Under the pieces are notes generated by a model. It saw only the letters and a list, made by a program, of their open reading frames with translations, was not told the origin of the DNA and did no database searches. Below, in pieces: positions 12,166-21,132 of a stretch of 64,000 nucleotides of DNA. Positions within the stretch are counted from its first letter, which is position 1; each line of letters opens with the position of its first letter. Source of the DNA: Caproicibacterium sp. BJN0003 (lineage in GTDB: Bacteria; Bacillota; Clostridia; Oscillospirales; Acutalibacteraceae). The stretch covers positions 1 through 64,000 of the forward strand of contig NZ_CP111108.1 in assembly GCF_026314295.1 (NCBI RefSeq). The letters are read 5' to 3'. The position numbers were made by a program, and so were the translations under genes.

Positions 12166-12707
12166 AATTACAGGAGATTACCAAAGAAGAGAAAATCCTT
12201 TACGAAGGACATATTCTAAAAATGCACGTTGATACTGTTGTTTTAGAGAATGGCAGAACGGTAAAGCGAGAATGTGTGGATCATCCTGGAGGAGTCAGCG
12301 TTGCTGCACTGACCGAAAAAAATGAGATGCTTTTTGTAAGACAGTTTCGCTATCCATATCGACAGATAGTTTTGGAAGCACCTGCCGGAAAATTAGAGCC
12401 GGGAGAAGATCCATTTGAAGCGGTCAAGCGTGAGCTTCGAGAAGAGACCGGTTCTGAAGGAAAACAGTATCTTGAATTGGGAGAGATTTTTCCCTCTCCC
12501 GGATATACAAATGAGAGGCTTCATCTTTATGCCTGTCGGATTAATTCCACCGGAGAACAGAATCTGGATGAAGATGAATTTTTGGAGGTAGAACGGATTC
12601 CAATAGAAAAAGCAGAGAAAATGGTGGAACAAGGAAAGATCCCAGACGCAAAAACACAGATTCTGATATTGAGAGTACTTACACTTTTGAAAAATAAAAA
12701 AATTTAG
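12162..12707 (+). CDS. nudF: Nudix hydrolase, ADP-ribose pyrophosphatase type
   Basis: Family members hydrolyse ADP-ribose and related nucleoside diphosphate sugars to AMP and ribose 5-phosphate. The full Nudix box is present, from GKLEPGEDPF through VKRELREETG, with the metal-binding REXXEE core. The upstream ADP-ribose-type segment RQFRYPYRQIVLEAPAGKLE is also there. The 181-residue length fits NudF. It overlaps the lipoprotein gene by four bases. The exact substrate is inferred from family resemblance. Confidence 0.88.
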   Translation: MKLQEITKEEKILYEGHILKMHVDTVVLENGRTVKRECVDHPGGVSVAALTEKNEMLFVRQFRYPYRQIVLEAPAGKLEPGEDPFEAVKRELREETGSEGKQYLELGEIFPSPGYTNERLHLYACRINSTGEQNLDEDEFLEVERIPIEKAEKMVEQGKIPDAKTQILILRVLTLLKNKKI

Positions 12708-12745
12708 AGAGAATATCGGGATAAAACGCTGGGAGGCTCTAAAAT

Positions 12746-13369
12746 ATGGAACGGCAGGAAATCATTCAGCAACTCAAAAATGCGGAAAAATATTTTTCTT
12801 CCCATGAAGAGCTTTTTTCGAAAATGCGGAAAGAACAAGAAAATCTTACGATTTTGCAAGAGAAAAGACAATATATAAAAAATATCCCTAGAAAATATTT
12901 TTGGATGTTTTGTGTCTCTGTTTATTTGCTGTTGATTTTATTTTTGGCTCCATGGATTTCAACGGTTCTCAATGATGTTGATCAAAACTTTACCCCACTC
13001 AAATGTAATAATGTATTTACATGGGCTGGACTTGGAATTCTTGGAATTTTTGTTTTAACAAAACTTATTTTTGCACTGGTTGAGAGACTGGTATTTAAAA
13101 AATCTCTGGTTGAATGGGAAAAGAAAATTGAGAACGAGCAACAGAAAATAAAACCTTTAGAGGAAAAAATCCATCAAATTTTTGATTTTTATCAAACAGA
13201 GAGCAAAACAATTTGTCTTATTCCAGAATCGGATTGTGACCCGGCAATTATTCGGCAGATCATTTCAATGTTCGAACTTGATAATGTAGATTCCATAAAA
13301 GATGCTCTCGACGAAATTCATCGAAAAGAAAAATTGGAACTAAAAGAACAGGTAGAAAAAATATTATAA
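12746..13369 (+). CDS. Coiled-coil membrane protein, unknown function
   Basis: This 207-residue protein has an N-terminal coiled-coil segment (residues 1-45) and two membrane segments (about 51-72 and 90-115). A second charged coiled coil (about 122-150) leads into a C-terminal domain. GGGAGGC lies before the ATG. No family was recognised. It ends just before a hairpin terminator, so it is probably the last gene of the gyrA-associated transcript or a single unit. Confidence 0.72.
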   Translation: MERQEIIQQLKNAEKYFSSHEELFSKMRKEQENLTILQEKRQYIKNIPRKYFWMFCVSVYLLLILFLAPWISTVLNDVDQNFTPLKCNNVFTWAGLGILGIFVLTKLIFALVERLVFKKSLVEWEKKIENEQQKIKPLEEKIHQIFDFYQTESKTICLIPESDCDPAIIRQIISMFELDNVDSIKDALDEIHRKEKLELKEQVEKIL

Positions 13370-13386
13370 AATGATTCTTGATTTTG

Positions 13387-13420
13387 AAAAAGCAGGGGGT
13401 TATCTCTGCTTTTTTCTTTT
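13387..13420 (+). terminator. Rho-independent terminator
   Basis: A nine-base stem, AAAAAGCAG at 13387-13395, pairs with CTGCTTTTT at 13406-13414 around a ten-base loop. A T-rich tail follows. It lies 17 bases after the stop of the coiled-coil membrane protein gene. Confidence 0.8.
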
Positions 13421-13510
13421 TGTAAAATGATATTTGAAAAGTAGATTTTTGTCGAAAGATAGATTATAATAAATAAAAATCTATCAATCTTTTAAGAAAA
13501 GAGAAAGCAA

Positions 13511-14077
13511 ATGATCCGAATTGCAAGGGTGGAAGATGCGCCGAAGTTTGCAGAAATTTATCGGCCATATGTGGAAAAAAGTGTGGTTTCTTTTGAAACG
13601 GAAGCACCGGATGCAGCGGAATTCTGCCGTCGAATCAAAGAAACCGAAAAAGATTATCCATGGATTGTTTTAAAAGAAAACGGGAAAATTTTAGGATATG
13701 CTTATGCACATCGCTATCGGGAACGAAAGGCTTATGATTGGGCAGTGGAATCCAGTATTTATCTTGCAGATGAGGCGAAGCATCAAAAAATAGGGGATCG
13801 GCTTTATAGAAGTTTAATGGATATTTTGAAAAAGCAAGGGGTCCTTCTTGTGTATGCTTTTATTACGAGTCCAAATCCTGAAAGTGAGAATTTTCATCTG
13901 AGATTTGGGTTTCAAAGAGAATCCCTCCAGAAAAAAATTGCTTACAAAAACGGCGCTTTTCGTGATTTAGCAGTGATGAGATATCAGATAGGGCCGTTTC
14001 CAGAAGTTCCGCAGCCGTTGGTTCCTTTTGAAGTTTTGAGAAAAAATCCAACATTTCGGTTAGAAGAAATTTTTTGA
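13511..14077 (+). CDS. GNAT acetyltransferase, phosphinothricin-acetyltransferase-like
   Basis: This 188-residue protein resembles the Pat/Bar branch of GNAT N-acetyltransferases: MIRIARVEDAPKFAEIYRPYV at the start, SVVSFETEAP, then ILGYAYAHRYRERKAYDWAVESSIY. The acetyl-CoA loop is unusual. Where relatives have RGKGIG the sequence reads HQKIGD, so the first Gly is missing, and cofactor binding may be altered. Relatives acetylate amino-acid-like amines, including phosphinothricin and methionine sulfone; the substrate here is unknown. The ATG has only a weak ribosome site (AGAGAAAG). It is flanked by a terminator and an unrelated gene, so it is probably monocistronic. Confidence 0.8.
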   Translation: MIRIARVEDAPKFAEIYRPYVEKSVVSFETEAPDAAEFCRRIKETEKDYPWIVLKENGKILGYAYAHRYRERKAYDWAVESSIYLADEAKHQKIGDRLYRSLMDILKKQGVLLVYAFITSPNPESENFHLRFGFQRESLQKKIAYKNGAFRDLAVMRYQIGPFPEVPQPLVPFEVLRKNPTFRLEEIF

Positions 14078-14126
14078 TTTAATAAAATAAGATAAAAAGC
14101 GGGACAAAAACAGGAGGCATTTTTTT

Positions 14127-15071
14127 ATGGACGAGGAAAAAAAAGATTCAGAAGAACAAGCTCAAAAAGAAAAAGCAAAACCCGCTAAAAATGAAAATTT
14201 GAAGAAACAAGACGAAAATGAGGCTTGGAAAAAAGTTTTGAAGCAGGACGAAAGAAATTTTGAAGAAAAATATGATTTTTGCCCGACAGAGAACCCCGAA
14301 AATAAAGCGGAACAAGTAATCCGTCATGGAAAAAAATCCACTGCAAAAGAAAAATACCGCAGAAAAGTTTTAAAAAGAAGAGTTTTAATCGTTGTAATAT
14401 GCATTTTAATTTTATTGCTCCTTATTTTGCTTTTTACAAAAGCATGCCATCAAGGCAATGAATCCCCTCAAAAAGTGGATGCAGTATCTTCGCAGTCGGA
14501 AGAACCGGTCTCTCAGCCTTTTGATTCGATGATCAATTCCGATAGCAGCAACATTTTTGACCATGCAGCCTTTTTGGGGAATTCTTTGCTAGAAGATCTC
14601 AATACATATGGTTTGGTTGGAAACAGTGATTGCTTTTTTAAAAAAGGATTAAATGTTTCTACAGCAATGGATGAGACGATGGTGGGACATAATATTCCGG
14701 TTGTAGAGGAACTTAATAACGGAAAAAATTATGACCGAGTCTATTTGGTCTTTGGAGAGAACGAACTTGGCTGGTCCAGCCGCGATACCTTTATTTCAGA
14801 ATATAAAACTTTGATTCAAAAGGTTAGAGAATACCAGCCAAATGCAAAAATCTATCTGACTTCTCTCTTTCCAGTAGCGAAAGCAGTCAGTGATAATCCA
14901 GATGAACGAAATCTTACCAATTCTGCAGTAGACAGCGCCAATGAGGAGCTAAAGGAAATCGCCAAAGATACAGAATGCACCTTTGTTGATGTTGCATCTG
15001 CCGTTAAAAATTCCGAAGGGGCTTTGCCGGACGATGCCAGCACGGATGGAATTCATCCCAATATGGAATAA
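14127..15071 (+). CDS. Membrane-anchored SGNH/GDSL-like protein, probably cut short by an in-frame stop
   Basis: The 314-residue product has a charged, disordered N-terminus (1-83) and one membrane helix near 86-106. An extracytoplasmic domain with SGNH-hydrolase blocks follows: FLGNSLLEDL (block I, Asn for Asp), GENEL (block III) and TDGIHPN (block V with His). The reading frame stops at TAA 15069-15071 just after block V. It would otherwise continue in the same frame for 12 codons (CQKWVDYLVNLG) to TAA at 15108-15110. A Tyr codon turned to TAA would explain this, because relatives usually have an aromatic residue and a KW-containing helix here. The truncated protein may still fold. Block I lacks the usual catalytic Ser context GDS, so activity is uncertain. 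Confidence 0.72.
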   Translation: MDEEKKDSEEQAQKEKAKPAKNENLKKQDENEAWKKVLKQDERNFEEKYDFCPTENPENKAEQVIRHGKKSTAKEKYRRKVLKRRVLIVVICILILLLLILLFTKACHQGNESPQKVDAVSSQSEEPVSQPFDSMINSDSSNIFDHAAFLGNSLLEDLNTYGLVGNSDCFFKKGLNVSTAMDETMVGHNIPVVEELNNGKNYDRVYLVFGENELGWSSRDTFISEYKTLIQKVREYQPNAKIYLTSLFPVAKAVSDNPDERNLTNSAVDSANEELKEIAKDTECTFVDVASAVKNSEGALPDDASTDGIHPNME

Positions 15072-15117
15072 TGCCAGAAATGGGTAGATTATTTGGTGAA
15101 CCTCGGGTAAAGAAGGG

Positions 15118-16083
15118 TTGAATTTGGATTCAACAGAAAATCTTATTTTGCGGGGAAGATTTGCACCGACGCCGAGCGGAAGAATGCATTTGGGAAATCT
15201 CTTCTGCGCACTTTTAAGTTGGCTTTCCATTCGCTCTAAAAATGGAATTTGGGTGCTTCGGCAGGAAGATTTGGACCCGGAGCGAACTAGCCGAAAATTT
15301 GCAGAACAATTGGAAGAGGACCTTTTATGGTTGGGACTTTCTTTTTCTGAAGGTGGAACAAAAGGCGGAAAATATGCACCGTATTTTCAAAGCGAATGCG
15401 AAAAAATCTATCGGAGAGTATTTTTAAAGCTGCAGCAAAGCGCAAAAATTTATCCTTGTTTTTGTACGCGCTCACAGCTTCATGGTGCAAACGCCCCCCA
15501 TCTTTCAGATGGACGTGTCGTTTATGATGGTCGCTGTAAAACGCTTTCACCGGAAGAAATTGATCAAAAAATGAAAAAACATTCACCAGCTTATCGAATT
15601 GAAGTGCCGGATGAAGAAATTTCGTTTGAAGACGGCTGCCTTGGAGAATGCCGCGAGAATCTTGCGCGAGAGTTTGGCGACTTTGTTGTACGGCGTTCTG
15701 ATGGCGGTTTTGCTTATCAGCTTGCGGTTGTTGTGGATGATATCCGCATGAAAGTGACGGAGATCGTGCGGGGGCAGGATCTTCTTTCTTCCACTGCACC
15801 GCAGATCTACCTTTATCGGCTTTTAAAAGCACCTGTGCCGCGCTTTTATCATATTCCGGTGTTACTTTCCCCAGACGGAGAACGCCTCTCTAAAAGAGAT
15901 CATGATGTAAGTCTCGAAACGCTGCGCAAAAAATATACCGCCCCAGAGATTCTGGGACGGCTTGCATATCTGGCAGGTCAGTTAAAAGAGCCGAAAGCAA
16001 TCTCTGCAGAAGAATTGGCGGCACATTTTGACTGGAGTCGTGTTCCGCGGGAAAATTTAAGAATTCCGGCGGGACTTTTCTAA
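15118..16083 (+). CDS. gluQ: Glutamyl-Q tRNA(Asp) synthetase
   Basis: GluQ-RS is a truncated glutamyl-tRNA synthetase that attaches glutamate to queuosine in the anticodon of tRNA(Asp). The 321 residues cover only the catalytic domain, with no anticodon-binding domain. Visible motifs are the HIGH-like PTPSGRMHLGN, the KMSKS-like LSKRDHD and the zinc site of this subfamily (CFC, then YDGRC). Start TTG 15118 follows AGAAGGG. It lies just after the SGNH-like gene and 25 bases before corA, so the three may share a transcript. Confidence 0.88.
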   Translation: MNLDSTENLILRGRFAPTPSGRMHLGNLFCALLSWLSIRSKNGIWVLRQEDLDPERTSRKFAEQLEEDLLWLGLSFSEGGTKGGKYAPYFQSECEKIYRRVFLKLQQSAKIYPCFCTRSQLHGANAPHLSDGRVVYDGRCKTLSPEEIDQKMKKHSPAYRIEVPDEEISFEDGCLGECRENLAREFGDFVVRRSDGGFAYQLAVVVDDIRMKVTEIVRGQDLLSSTAPQIYLYRLLKAPVPRFYHIPVLLSPDGERLSKRDHDVSLETLRKKYTAPEILGRLAYLAGQLKEPKAISAEELAAHFDWSRVPRENLRIPAGLF

Positions 16084-16108
16084 TTTTGGAAAAAGGAAGA
16101 TAAAATTC

Positions 16109-16939
16109 ATGATGACGATTTTTAAATCCGGAAATCCGGAAGCTTTGGAGCCTTATATTGGAGAAGAGCTGCAGAAAAGAATTCATTCTGCAAGGCATAT
16201 TTGTGCGTTGCTTCCGGACAACGCCTATTATCTTACCTTTTTCTGGCGCGATATAAAAAATTGCAAAAAGAACGAAGAAAGGCAGCATTTTTATTGCAGC
16301 CAAGAAAGATTGATCTATTTAGGGGAAAGTGTTCGGTGTATTTCAATTTTAAAAGAAATGCCGCAGGAATGGGACCCCTTTTATCAGCTTTCGGAATTTT
16401 TTTTCCAGTTAACCGCCGATGATTTGGACACGCTCCAACGTTTTGAAAATTCTATCAGTGAACTGGAAACAGGGCTTTTGGAAACACAGAAACCCGTAGA
16501 AGGAGCGGTTTCCCGCATTGTCGAAATGCGCAGGGAACTTTTAAAGATAAAAAGATATTATGAGCAACTGCAAACTATCATTGACCGTCTGGCGGAAAAT
16601 GAAAATGGGATTATCCCGAAAGAAAGCAGCCATCGTTTTGATGTTTTAAGTAAAAGAATAGAAACCCTCAAAAAGTTTGTGCTGGATCTGCGTGAGCTTT
16701 TGACTCAGACAAGAGAAGCATATCAGTCAAAAATTGATATCGAGCAGAACCAGATCATGAAAGTATTCACGGTTCTAACAGCGGTATTTCTCCCACTGAC
16801 GTTGATTGTCGGCTGGTTCGGAATGAATGTGAAGATGCCGGAATATAGTTGGACTTATGGGTATCCGTATGTGATTGTTCTGAGTATCGTGGTTTGTGGA
16901 ATTTGCGGATGGATTTTCAAGAAGAAAAAATGGTTCTAA
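16109..16939 (+). CDS. corA: CorA-family divalent cation transporter
   Basis: This is a pentameric Mg2+/Co2+ channel family member. The 276-residue protein has a long helical cytoplasmic domain and two C-terminal membrane segments. The first ends in the family signature GMN (WFGMNVKMPEYSW), which is the pore-mouth selectivity motif. It ends with a basic tail. It converges on the minus-strand SDR gene with only four bases between stops. Confidence 0.9.
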   Translation: MMTIFKSGNPEALEPYIGEELQKRIHSARHICALLPDNAYYLTFFWRDIKNCKKNEERQHFYCSQERLIYLGESVRCISILKEMPQEWDPFYQLSEFFFQLTADDLDTLQRFENSISELETGLLETQKPVEGAVSRIVEMRRELLKIKRYYEQLQTIIDRLAENENGIIPKESSHRFDVLSKRIETLKKFVLDLRELLTQTREAYQSKIDIEQNQIMKVFTVLTAVFLPLTLIVGWFGMNVKMPEYSWTYGYPYVIVLSIVVCGICGWIFKKKKWF

Positions 16940-16943
16940 AAAA

Positions 16944-17714
16944 TCAGATTCTGCGAATTAAAGACCACATTCCCATCATCAGTTCATGCGGAATGAATTT
17001 TGCAGTGATTCGGTGCAGAAAACAGACCGGCCCGGGAGTAGAGACCGCAAAACCAAGCTTTGCATCCTGAAATGCCCATTTGACGACGGTCTTTTCCTTG
17101 GAGGCAAGCGGAAAACTGTGAATATAGGAGCTGTTCTGCGTTTTCTTTGCAGTATCGATAAATTCGGTATCCTTTACCCAATAAGGGCAGATAGCTGTCA
17201 CAGAGATTCTGCGGGAGAAAAGCTCAACACGCAGGGCACGGCTGTAACGATATAAAAAAGCTTTGCTGGCAGCATAGACATTGAGATAAGGAAACGGCTG
17301 AAACGCCGCAGTGGAACAAATCTCAAGGATATGGCTGCCTTTTTTCATAAATGGAAGAACGCCCTGCGTCATCGAGACGGCAGCACGGCAATTAAGATCG
17401 ATCATTGTTTCACAGTCTTCGAGAGAAAGTTCACGATAGCTTCCGATTTTTCCCATGCCGGCGGCGTTGATCAAAAATTCTACCTCGGGATTTTCCTTTT
17501 TTAAAAGGGCAGTGACTTTTCGAATGGATTCCTTCTCTGTTAGATCGAGAGGCAAAATCCGCAGGGGTGTGCTGCAGCCGATCTGCAGTTCCCGCAAACG
17601 ATTTTCCCGCCGGGCAATCACCCAGATTTCGTTTAAACATTCTTTTCTGTCTAAGATTTTTACAAATTCTTTTCCGAGCCCGCTGGAGGCTCCTGTAACG
17701 ATTGCAATTTTCAA
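16944..17714 (-). CDS. Short-chain dehydrogenase/reductase
   Basis: A classical SDR of 256 residues. The NAD(P)-binding motif TGASSGLG is at the start, NAAG comes next, and the active site has a Ser in EICSTAAF with YAASK downstream. The substrate is unknown. I chose TTG at 17714 because AAAGGGGTGGGG lies just upstream and the protein then begins MKIAIVTGASSG. The longer frame from 17756 adds residues with no family resemblance. Confidence 0.88.
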   Translation of the reverse strand: MKIAIVTGASSGLGKEFVKILDRKECLNEIWVIARRENRLRELQIGCSTPLRILPLDLTEKESIRKVTALLKKENPEVEFLINAAGMGKIGSYRELSLEDCETMIDLNCRAAVSMTQGVLPFMKKGSHILEICSTAAFQPFPYLNVYAASKAFLYRYSRALRVELFSRRISVTAICPYWVKDTEFIDTAKKTQNSSYIHSFPLASKEKTVVKWAFQDAKLGFAVSTPGPVCFLHRITAKFIPHELMMGMWSLIRRI

Positions 17715-17773
17715 AGAACCCCACCCCTTTTTAACGATAATCGAATTATAGCACAAACAAGAAAATGAAAAAA

Positions 17774-17806
17774 GGAAAGCCTGCAGAAATTTTCTGCAGA
17801 CTTTCT
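17774..17806 (-). terminator. Terminator downstream of carD
   Basis: A hairpin built on CTGCAGAAA/TTTCTGCAG, flanked by GAAAG and CTTTC, lies 25 bases past the carD stop. Read on the minus strand it is followed by a T-rich run. It could also stop plus-strand transcription. Confidence 0.72.
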
Positions 17807-17830
17807 GTTTTTATTTATTTTATAATCAAA

Positions 17831-18340
17831 TTAAGCGTTGACGACGGAGCGGATATAAGAATCTACTTTTTCGGGAGCAATCTCAAGAGAATAAGAAATT
17901 TCTTCCCGAATCAACTTTTCGGCAGATTTTAAAACGGTCTCGTCTGTAGAAGAAATCTTTTTTCCATCTTTCTGAAGGTTTTGTTTCCGCAGGAAGATAC
18001 ACCGCACCATGCAGATCAGCTTTTGGGGAATACATTCACGGATAATTTTAGAAAAACAGGCATTTCGCTCATTTTTGTCTTCAATCCAGTCTATCTTTTC
18101 ACCGGTCGCTCCGGTCAAAATATCTTCAATTTCCTGTTTCTTAATAATCGGGCGAATCTTTTTGGTCAGATCTTCATTTTTAATTGGAAGAAAGATCTTT
18201 GAAGAATGATCGACCGGATTCAGAATATAGTAGGACTGTGCCGGAGAGGAAGATGAATACCGAAGCTTTTCAATCCCCTCGATTAAACAAACACCGTTAT
18301 TCCCATAAACGACAGGATCCCCTTTTTGAAATTGCTGCAT
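17831..18340 (-). CDS. carD: CarD-family transcriptional regulator
   Basis: CarD/CdnL-type proteins bind RNA polymerase beta and stabilise open promoter complexes. The 169-residue product begins MQQFQKGDPVVYGNNGVCLIEGIEK, the Tudor-like RNA polymerase interaction domain. It continues through a hinge and a helical C-terminal domain. ATG 18340 has AAAGGAGAT in good position and a consensus promoter upstream. Residues upstream in the longer frame (to 18457) would overlap that promoter. Confidence 0.87.
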   Translation of the reverse strand: MQQFQKGDPVVYGNNGVCLIEGIEKLRYSSSSPAQSYYILNPVDHSSKIFLPIKNEDLTKKIRPIIKKQEIEDILTGATGEKIDWIEDKNERNACFSKIIRECIPQKLICMVRCIFLRKQNLQKDGKKISSTDETVLKSAEKLIREEISYSLEIAPEKVDSYIRSVVNA

Positions 18341-18412
18341 GAAATAATCTATCTCCTTTAATGAATCAGTGGCAAATGTTATTTTGCACGAAAAATAAAT
18401 TCCTATATATAC

Positions 18413-18441
18413 ATTATAACGGATCTCAACGAATTTCTCAA
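18413..18441 (-). promoter_or_regulatory. Sigma-A promoter of carD
   Basis: On the minus strand TTGAGA (18441-18436) and TATAAT (18418-18413) are 17 bases apart. The carD ATG is about 70 bases downstream. Confidence 0.8.
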
Positions 18442-18485
18442 AGGACAAATTGAACAAATTTATCCTTTTTTAAATAATAATTTCT

Positions 18486-18531
18486 AAAACAGAAAAAACA
18501 GTCATTTAAAAATGACTGTTTTCTCTGTTTT
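18486..18531 (-). terminator. Terminator of the uronate catabolic operon
   Basis: A long hairpin pairs 18486-18507 with 18511-18531 around AACAGTCATTT and its complement. It lies 40 bases past the kdgA stop on the minus strand. It would end the kdg/kdu/dct transcript before it reaches carD. Confidence 0.8.
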
Positions 18532-18570
18532 GATTTTATTTTTTAAGGAGGAAAAAAGAAAATCGCAGTT

Positions 18571-19203
18571 TTATCTGACTTCGTCCCGCAGCGCTGCAGC
18601 TTCTTTTGCAAGTCGTTCGATCTCTTCAAAATTTCCGGCTTTTAAGAGATCGCTCGGAACAATCCATGTTCCACCACAGGCTAATACGTTTTTCTGGGAC
18701 AGATAGTCTTTCACATTATTAGGCTTTACGCCGCCTGTCGGCATAAAGCGCATAGAAGCATAGGGACCGGAGAGTGCTTTGAGCATTGCTACTCCGCCTA
18801 CAACTTCCGATGGGAATAATTTTACAAGATCTAATCCTTCGCGCATACAGGCTTCTACTTCGGAAGGAGTGGCACACCCCGGAATTACCGGAATGTTTTT
18901 TTCTTTGCACCAGCGAACGGTTTCAAGATTTGTGCCCGGGCTGATGATCACTTTTGCGCCGGCGTCCACCGCCTGCCGTGCAAGGGAGGGAGTTAGGACG
19001 GTTCCGGCACAAAGGAACAGATCGGGAACTTCTTTAGAGATCGCACGGATAGACGCTTCGGCGGCTTCGCTGCGAAAAGTGATCTCTGCGGCGGGGAGTC
19101 CACCGTTTTTGAGCGCTTTAGCGAGCGGGACTGCATGAGCCGCCGTATCAATTTTAACAACGGGGACGATTCCCACCTTTTGCAGAGTTTCATAAATATT
19201 CAT
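18571..19203 (-). CDS. kdgA: 2-keto-3-deoxy-6-phosphogluconate aldolase
   Basis: A class I aldolase that splits KDPG to pyruvate and glyceraldehyde 3-phosphate, the last step of the pathway encoded here. The 210-residue protein shows the catalytic Glu in AEITFRSEAA, the Schiff-base Lys in LVKLFPSEVVGG and the phosphate-binding MPTGGV. A GGAGAT ribosome site precedes ATG 19203. It follows kdgK by 17 bases and is the last gene of the operon. Some relatives also cleave 4-hydroxy-2-oxoglutarate. Confidence 0.93.
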   Translation of the reverse strand: MNIYETLQKVGIVPVVKIDTAAHAVPLAKALKNGGLPAAEITFRSEAAEASIRAISKEVPDLFLCAGTVLTPSLARQAVDAGAKVIISPGTNLETVRWCKEKNIPVIPGCATPSEVEACMREGLDLVKLFPSEVVGGVAMLKALSGPYASMRFMPTGGVKPNNVKDYLSQKNVLACGGTWIVPSDLLKAGNFEEIERLAKEAAALRDEVR

Positions 19204-19220
19204 TTGGGAATAATCTCCTT

Positions 19221-20177
19221 TCAGAAGCTTTTCGGTTGATTTTCTGTCATAAAACGGCTGAGTTCTTCCCGAGTGGGAAGTCCTTCGTTGTCACTGACGT
19301 TCATGATTTGAATTACACCAATGGCATTGCCACGCAGAATGGCTTTTTCGAGGGGAAGTCCCTCTAAAACAGCACTGATGACGCCGGCTGCAAAACCATC
19401 TCCTGCGCCGACTGTATCCACAATCTTTTTAGGGATATAGGCCGGAACATGGAGCTTTTGCTCTTTTGTAATTGCCCATGCTCCATCTGAGCCAGTCTTG
19501 ACAATTACTGTTTTTGCACCGTTTTGAAGATAAAAATCTCCAATTTTGGCGGGGTCATCACTGCCGCAAAGTATTTTTCCTTCATTCTCTCCCGGCATCA
19601 CATAGTCTGCCATCGAGGCGAGATGATTGATGCTTTGTACCATTGTTTCACGGTCTTTCCATAACTGCTCACGCAGATTCGGATCGAAAAAGATCGGGAT
19701 GCCGGCTTCCTTTGCTTTTTTCATTAAGCAAAGTGTCGTCTGATGAGCAGATTCCGAGATCGCCGGAAGGATGCCGGTCAGATGAATTGCGTCCCACTTT
19801 TTTAAGTCGAGCCCTTTTACGTCATCGGGACAGATCGTGGAAGCCGCTGAGTTTTTGCGGTAATAATAAATATCCGGATCACCATGGACGGTCTTGCTTT
19901 TGAGCATAAATCCGGTAGCATGATCGTCCGAAGTTACTGTCAGAGAGGTATCAATACCATTCTGATTCATAACTTTGATAATCTGGCGACCAAAGGGATC
20001 ACGGCCGAGTTTTGTAAGATAACCAACGGTATGCCCTAATCTGGTAAGACCTACGGCTACGTTAAATTCCGCACCGGCGACCGATGTGGAAAAATGCCTG
20101 ACATCTTCAAGGAGCGCTTCTTCCTCGGCGATAAAGAGCCCCATTGGCTCCCCAGAAGTCAGAATTTTTTTGTTCAT
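19221..20177 (-). CDS. kdgK: 2-keto-3-deoxygluconate kinase
   Basis: A PfkB/ribokinase-family sugar kinase that phosphorylates KDG to KDPG. The 318-residue protein has the N-terminal substrate region TSGEPMGLFIAEEE. It also has GAEFNVAVGLTRLG and the C-terminal anion hole with catalytic Asp, VDTVGAGDGFAAG. ATG 20177 has GAGGTG ten bases upstream and is preferred over the in-frame 20195. The neighbours kduI, kduD and kdgA fix the substrate as KDG with good confidence. Confidence 0.93.
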   Translation of the reverse strand: MNKKILTSGEPMGLFIAEEEALLEDVRHFSTSVAGAEFNVAVGLTRLGHTVGYLTKLGRDPFGRQIIKVMNQNGIDTSLTVTSDDHATGFMLKSKTVHGDPDIYYYRKNSAASTICPDDVKGLDLKKWDAIHLTGILPAISESAHQTTLCLMKKAKEAGIPIFFDPNLREQLWKDRETMVQSINHLASMADYVMPGENEGKILCGSDDPAKIGDFYLQNGAKTVIVKTGSDGAWAITKEQKLHVPAYIPKKIVDTVGAGDGFAAGVISAVLEGLPLEKAILRGNAIGVIQIMNVSDNEGLPTREELSRFMTENQPKSF

Positions 20178-20267
20178 TCGATGAAAACACCTCACAAGCA
20201 GAATCTCAAAAATGAAATGACTGCTTTAATATTGCAGGAAATCGCTTCGTTCTTTTTATCAGAAAAA

Positions 20268-21110
20268 TTATCGCATATCTGGAATCGCAATATCATCCAT
20301 ATCATCGAACGCTTTGTTTTCGCCGCCCATTGCCCAAATAAAGGTATAATTAGAGGTTCCACAGCCAGCGTGAATCGACCATGCGGGAGAGATCACAGCA
20401 TCATAATTCTGCATGACGATATGGCGGGTTTCCTGCGGCTGTCCCATCATGTGAAAAACGACGTTGTCTTTTGGAATGTTAAAGTAGGTATAAACCTCCA
20501 TGCGGCGCTCATGAGTATGGGCGGGCATGGTGTTCCAGACGCTGCCGGGCGCTAACTGGGTAAGACCCATGGAAAGCTGACAGGTTTCCAGAACATCCGG
20601 ATGAATAAACTGATTGATGACGCGCTTGTTTGCAGTTTCTTCACTGCCGCAGGGGCGCTTGTTTGCTTGGTCAAAAGAAATAAAAGTTGTTTTGCAGGGT
20701 TTATGTGCCGGAGCGGAAACCAGATAAAATCTTGCGGGATCTTTCGGATCAGCGCTCTGGAAGGTGACTTCTTTTGTTCCCATGGTAATGTAGAGGCAGT
20801 CCTCAAATCCCATGGGATAGCTTTTGCCGTCGGCAGTGATCGAGCCTTTACCGCCCAAATTAAAGACACCGGCTTCACGGCGCTCCAGAAAATAATGGGT
20901 GCCGAAATTTTTCCAAATATCGATGCCCTGATCAATGGAGACTTTCTGATTGACAGGGTAGATCCCGAGGACGACCATGCGGTCAACATGGGAATAAGTA
21001 GCGGTAACCTGATCTGGAACATAAAGATTTTGAATCAAAAATTCATTCCGCAGCTCGTCGGTTGTATAGCGTTTGACGTCGCGCGGATTTGTGCTGTAAC
21101 GAATATCCAT
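20268..21110 (-). CDS. kduI: 5-keto-4-deoxyuronate isomerase
   Basis: KduI converts 5-keto-4-deoxyuronate (DKI) to 2,5-diketo-3-deoxygluconate (DKII). The cupin metal site is visible as PAHTHERRMEVY (two His and Glu), with the last His in HAGCGTSNY. The 280-residue length matches E. coli KduI. The product begins MDIRYSTNPRDV. AAGGAGG lies before two consecutive ATGs (21113 and 21110), so either may be used. The 60 upstream residues in the longer frame are low-complexity and not part of the protein. Confidence 0.93.
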   Translation of the reverse strand: MDIRYSTNPRDVKRYTTDELRNEFLIQNLYVPDQVTATYSHVDRMVVLGIYPVNQKVSIDQGIDIWKNFGTHYFLERREAGVFNLGGKGSITADGKSYPMGFEDCLYITMGTKEVTFQSADPKDPARFYLVSAPAHKPCKTTFISFDQANKRPCGSEETANKRVINQFIHPDVLETCQLSMGLTQLAPGSVWNTMPAHTHERRMEVYTYFNIPKDNVVFHMMGQPQETRHIVMQNYDAVISPAWSIHAGCGTSNYTFIWAMGGENKAFDDMDDIAIPDMR

Positions 21111-21132
21111 CATAAATAACCTCCTTGATCCA

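Noticed and set aside
15287-15832. A 181-codon minus-strand frame inside the GluQ-RS gene
   Set aside because: It mirrors the catalytic domain of GluQ-RS and has no start signals.
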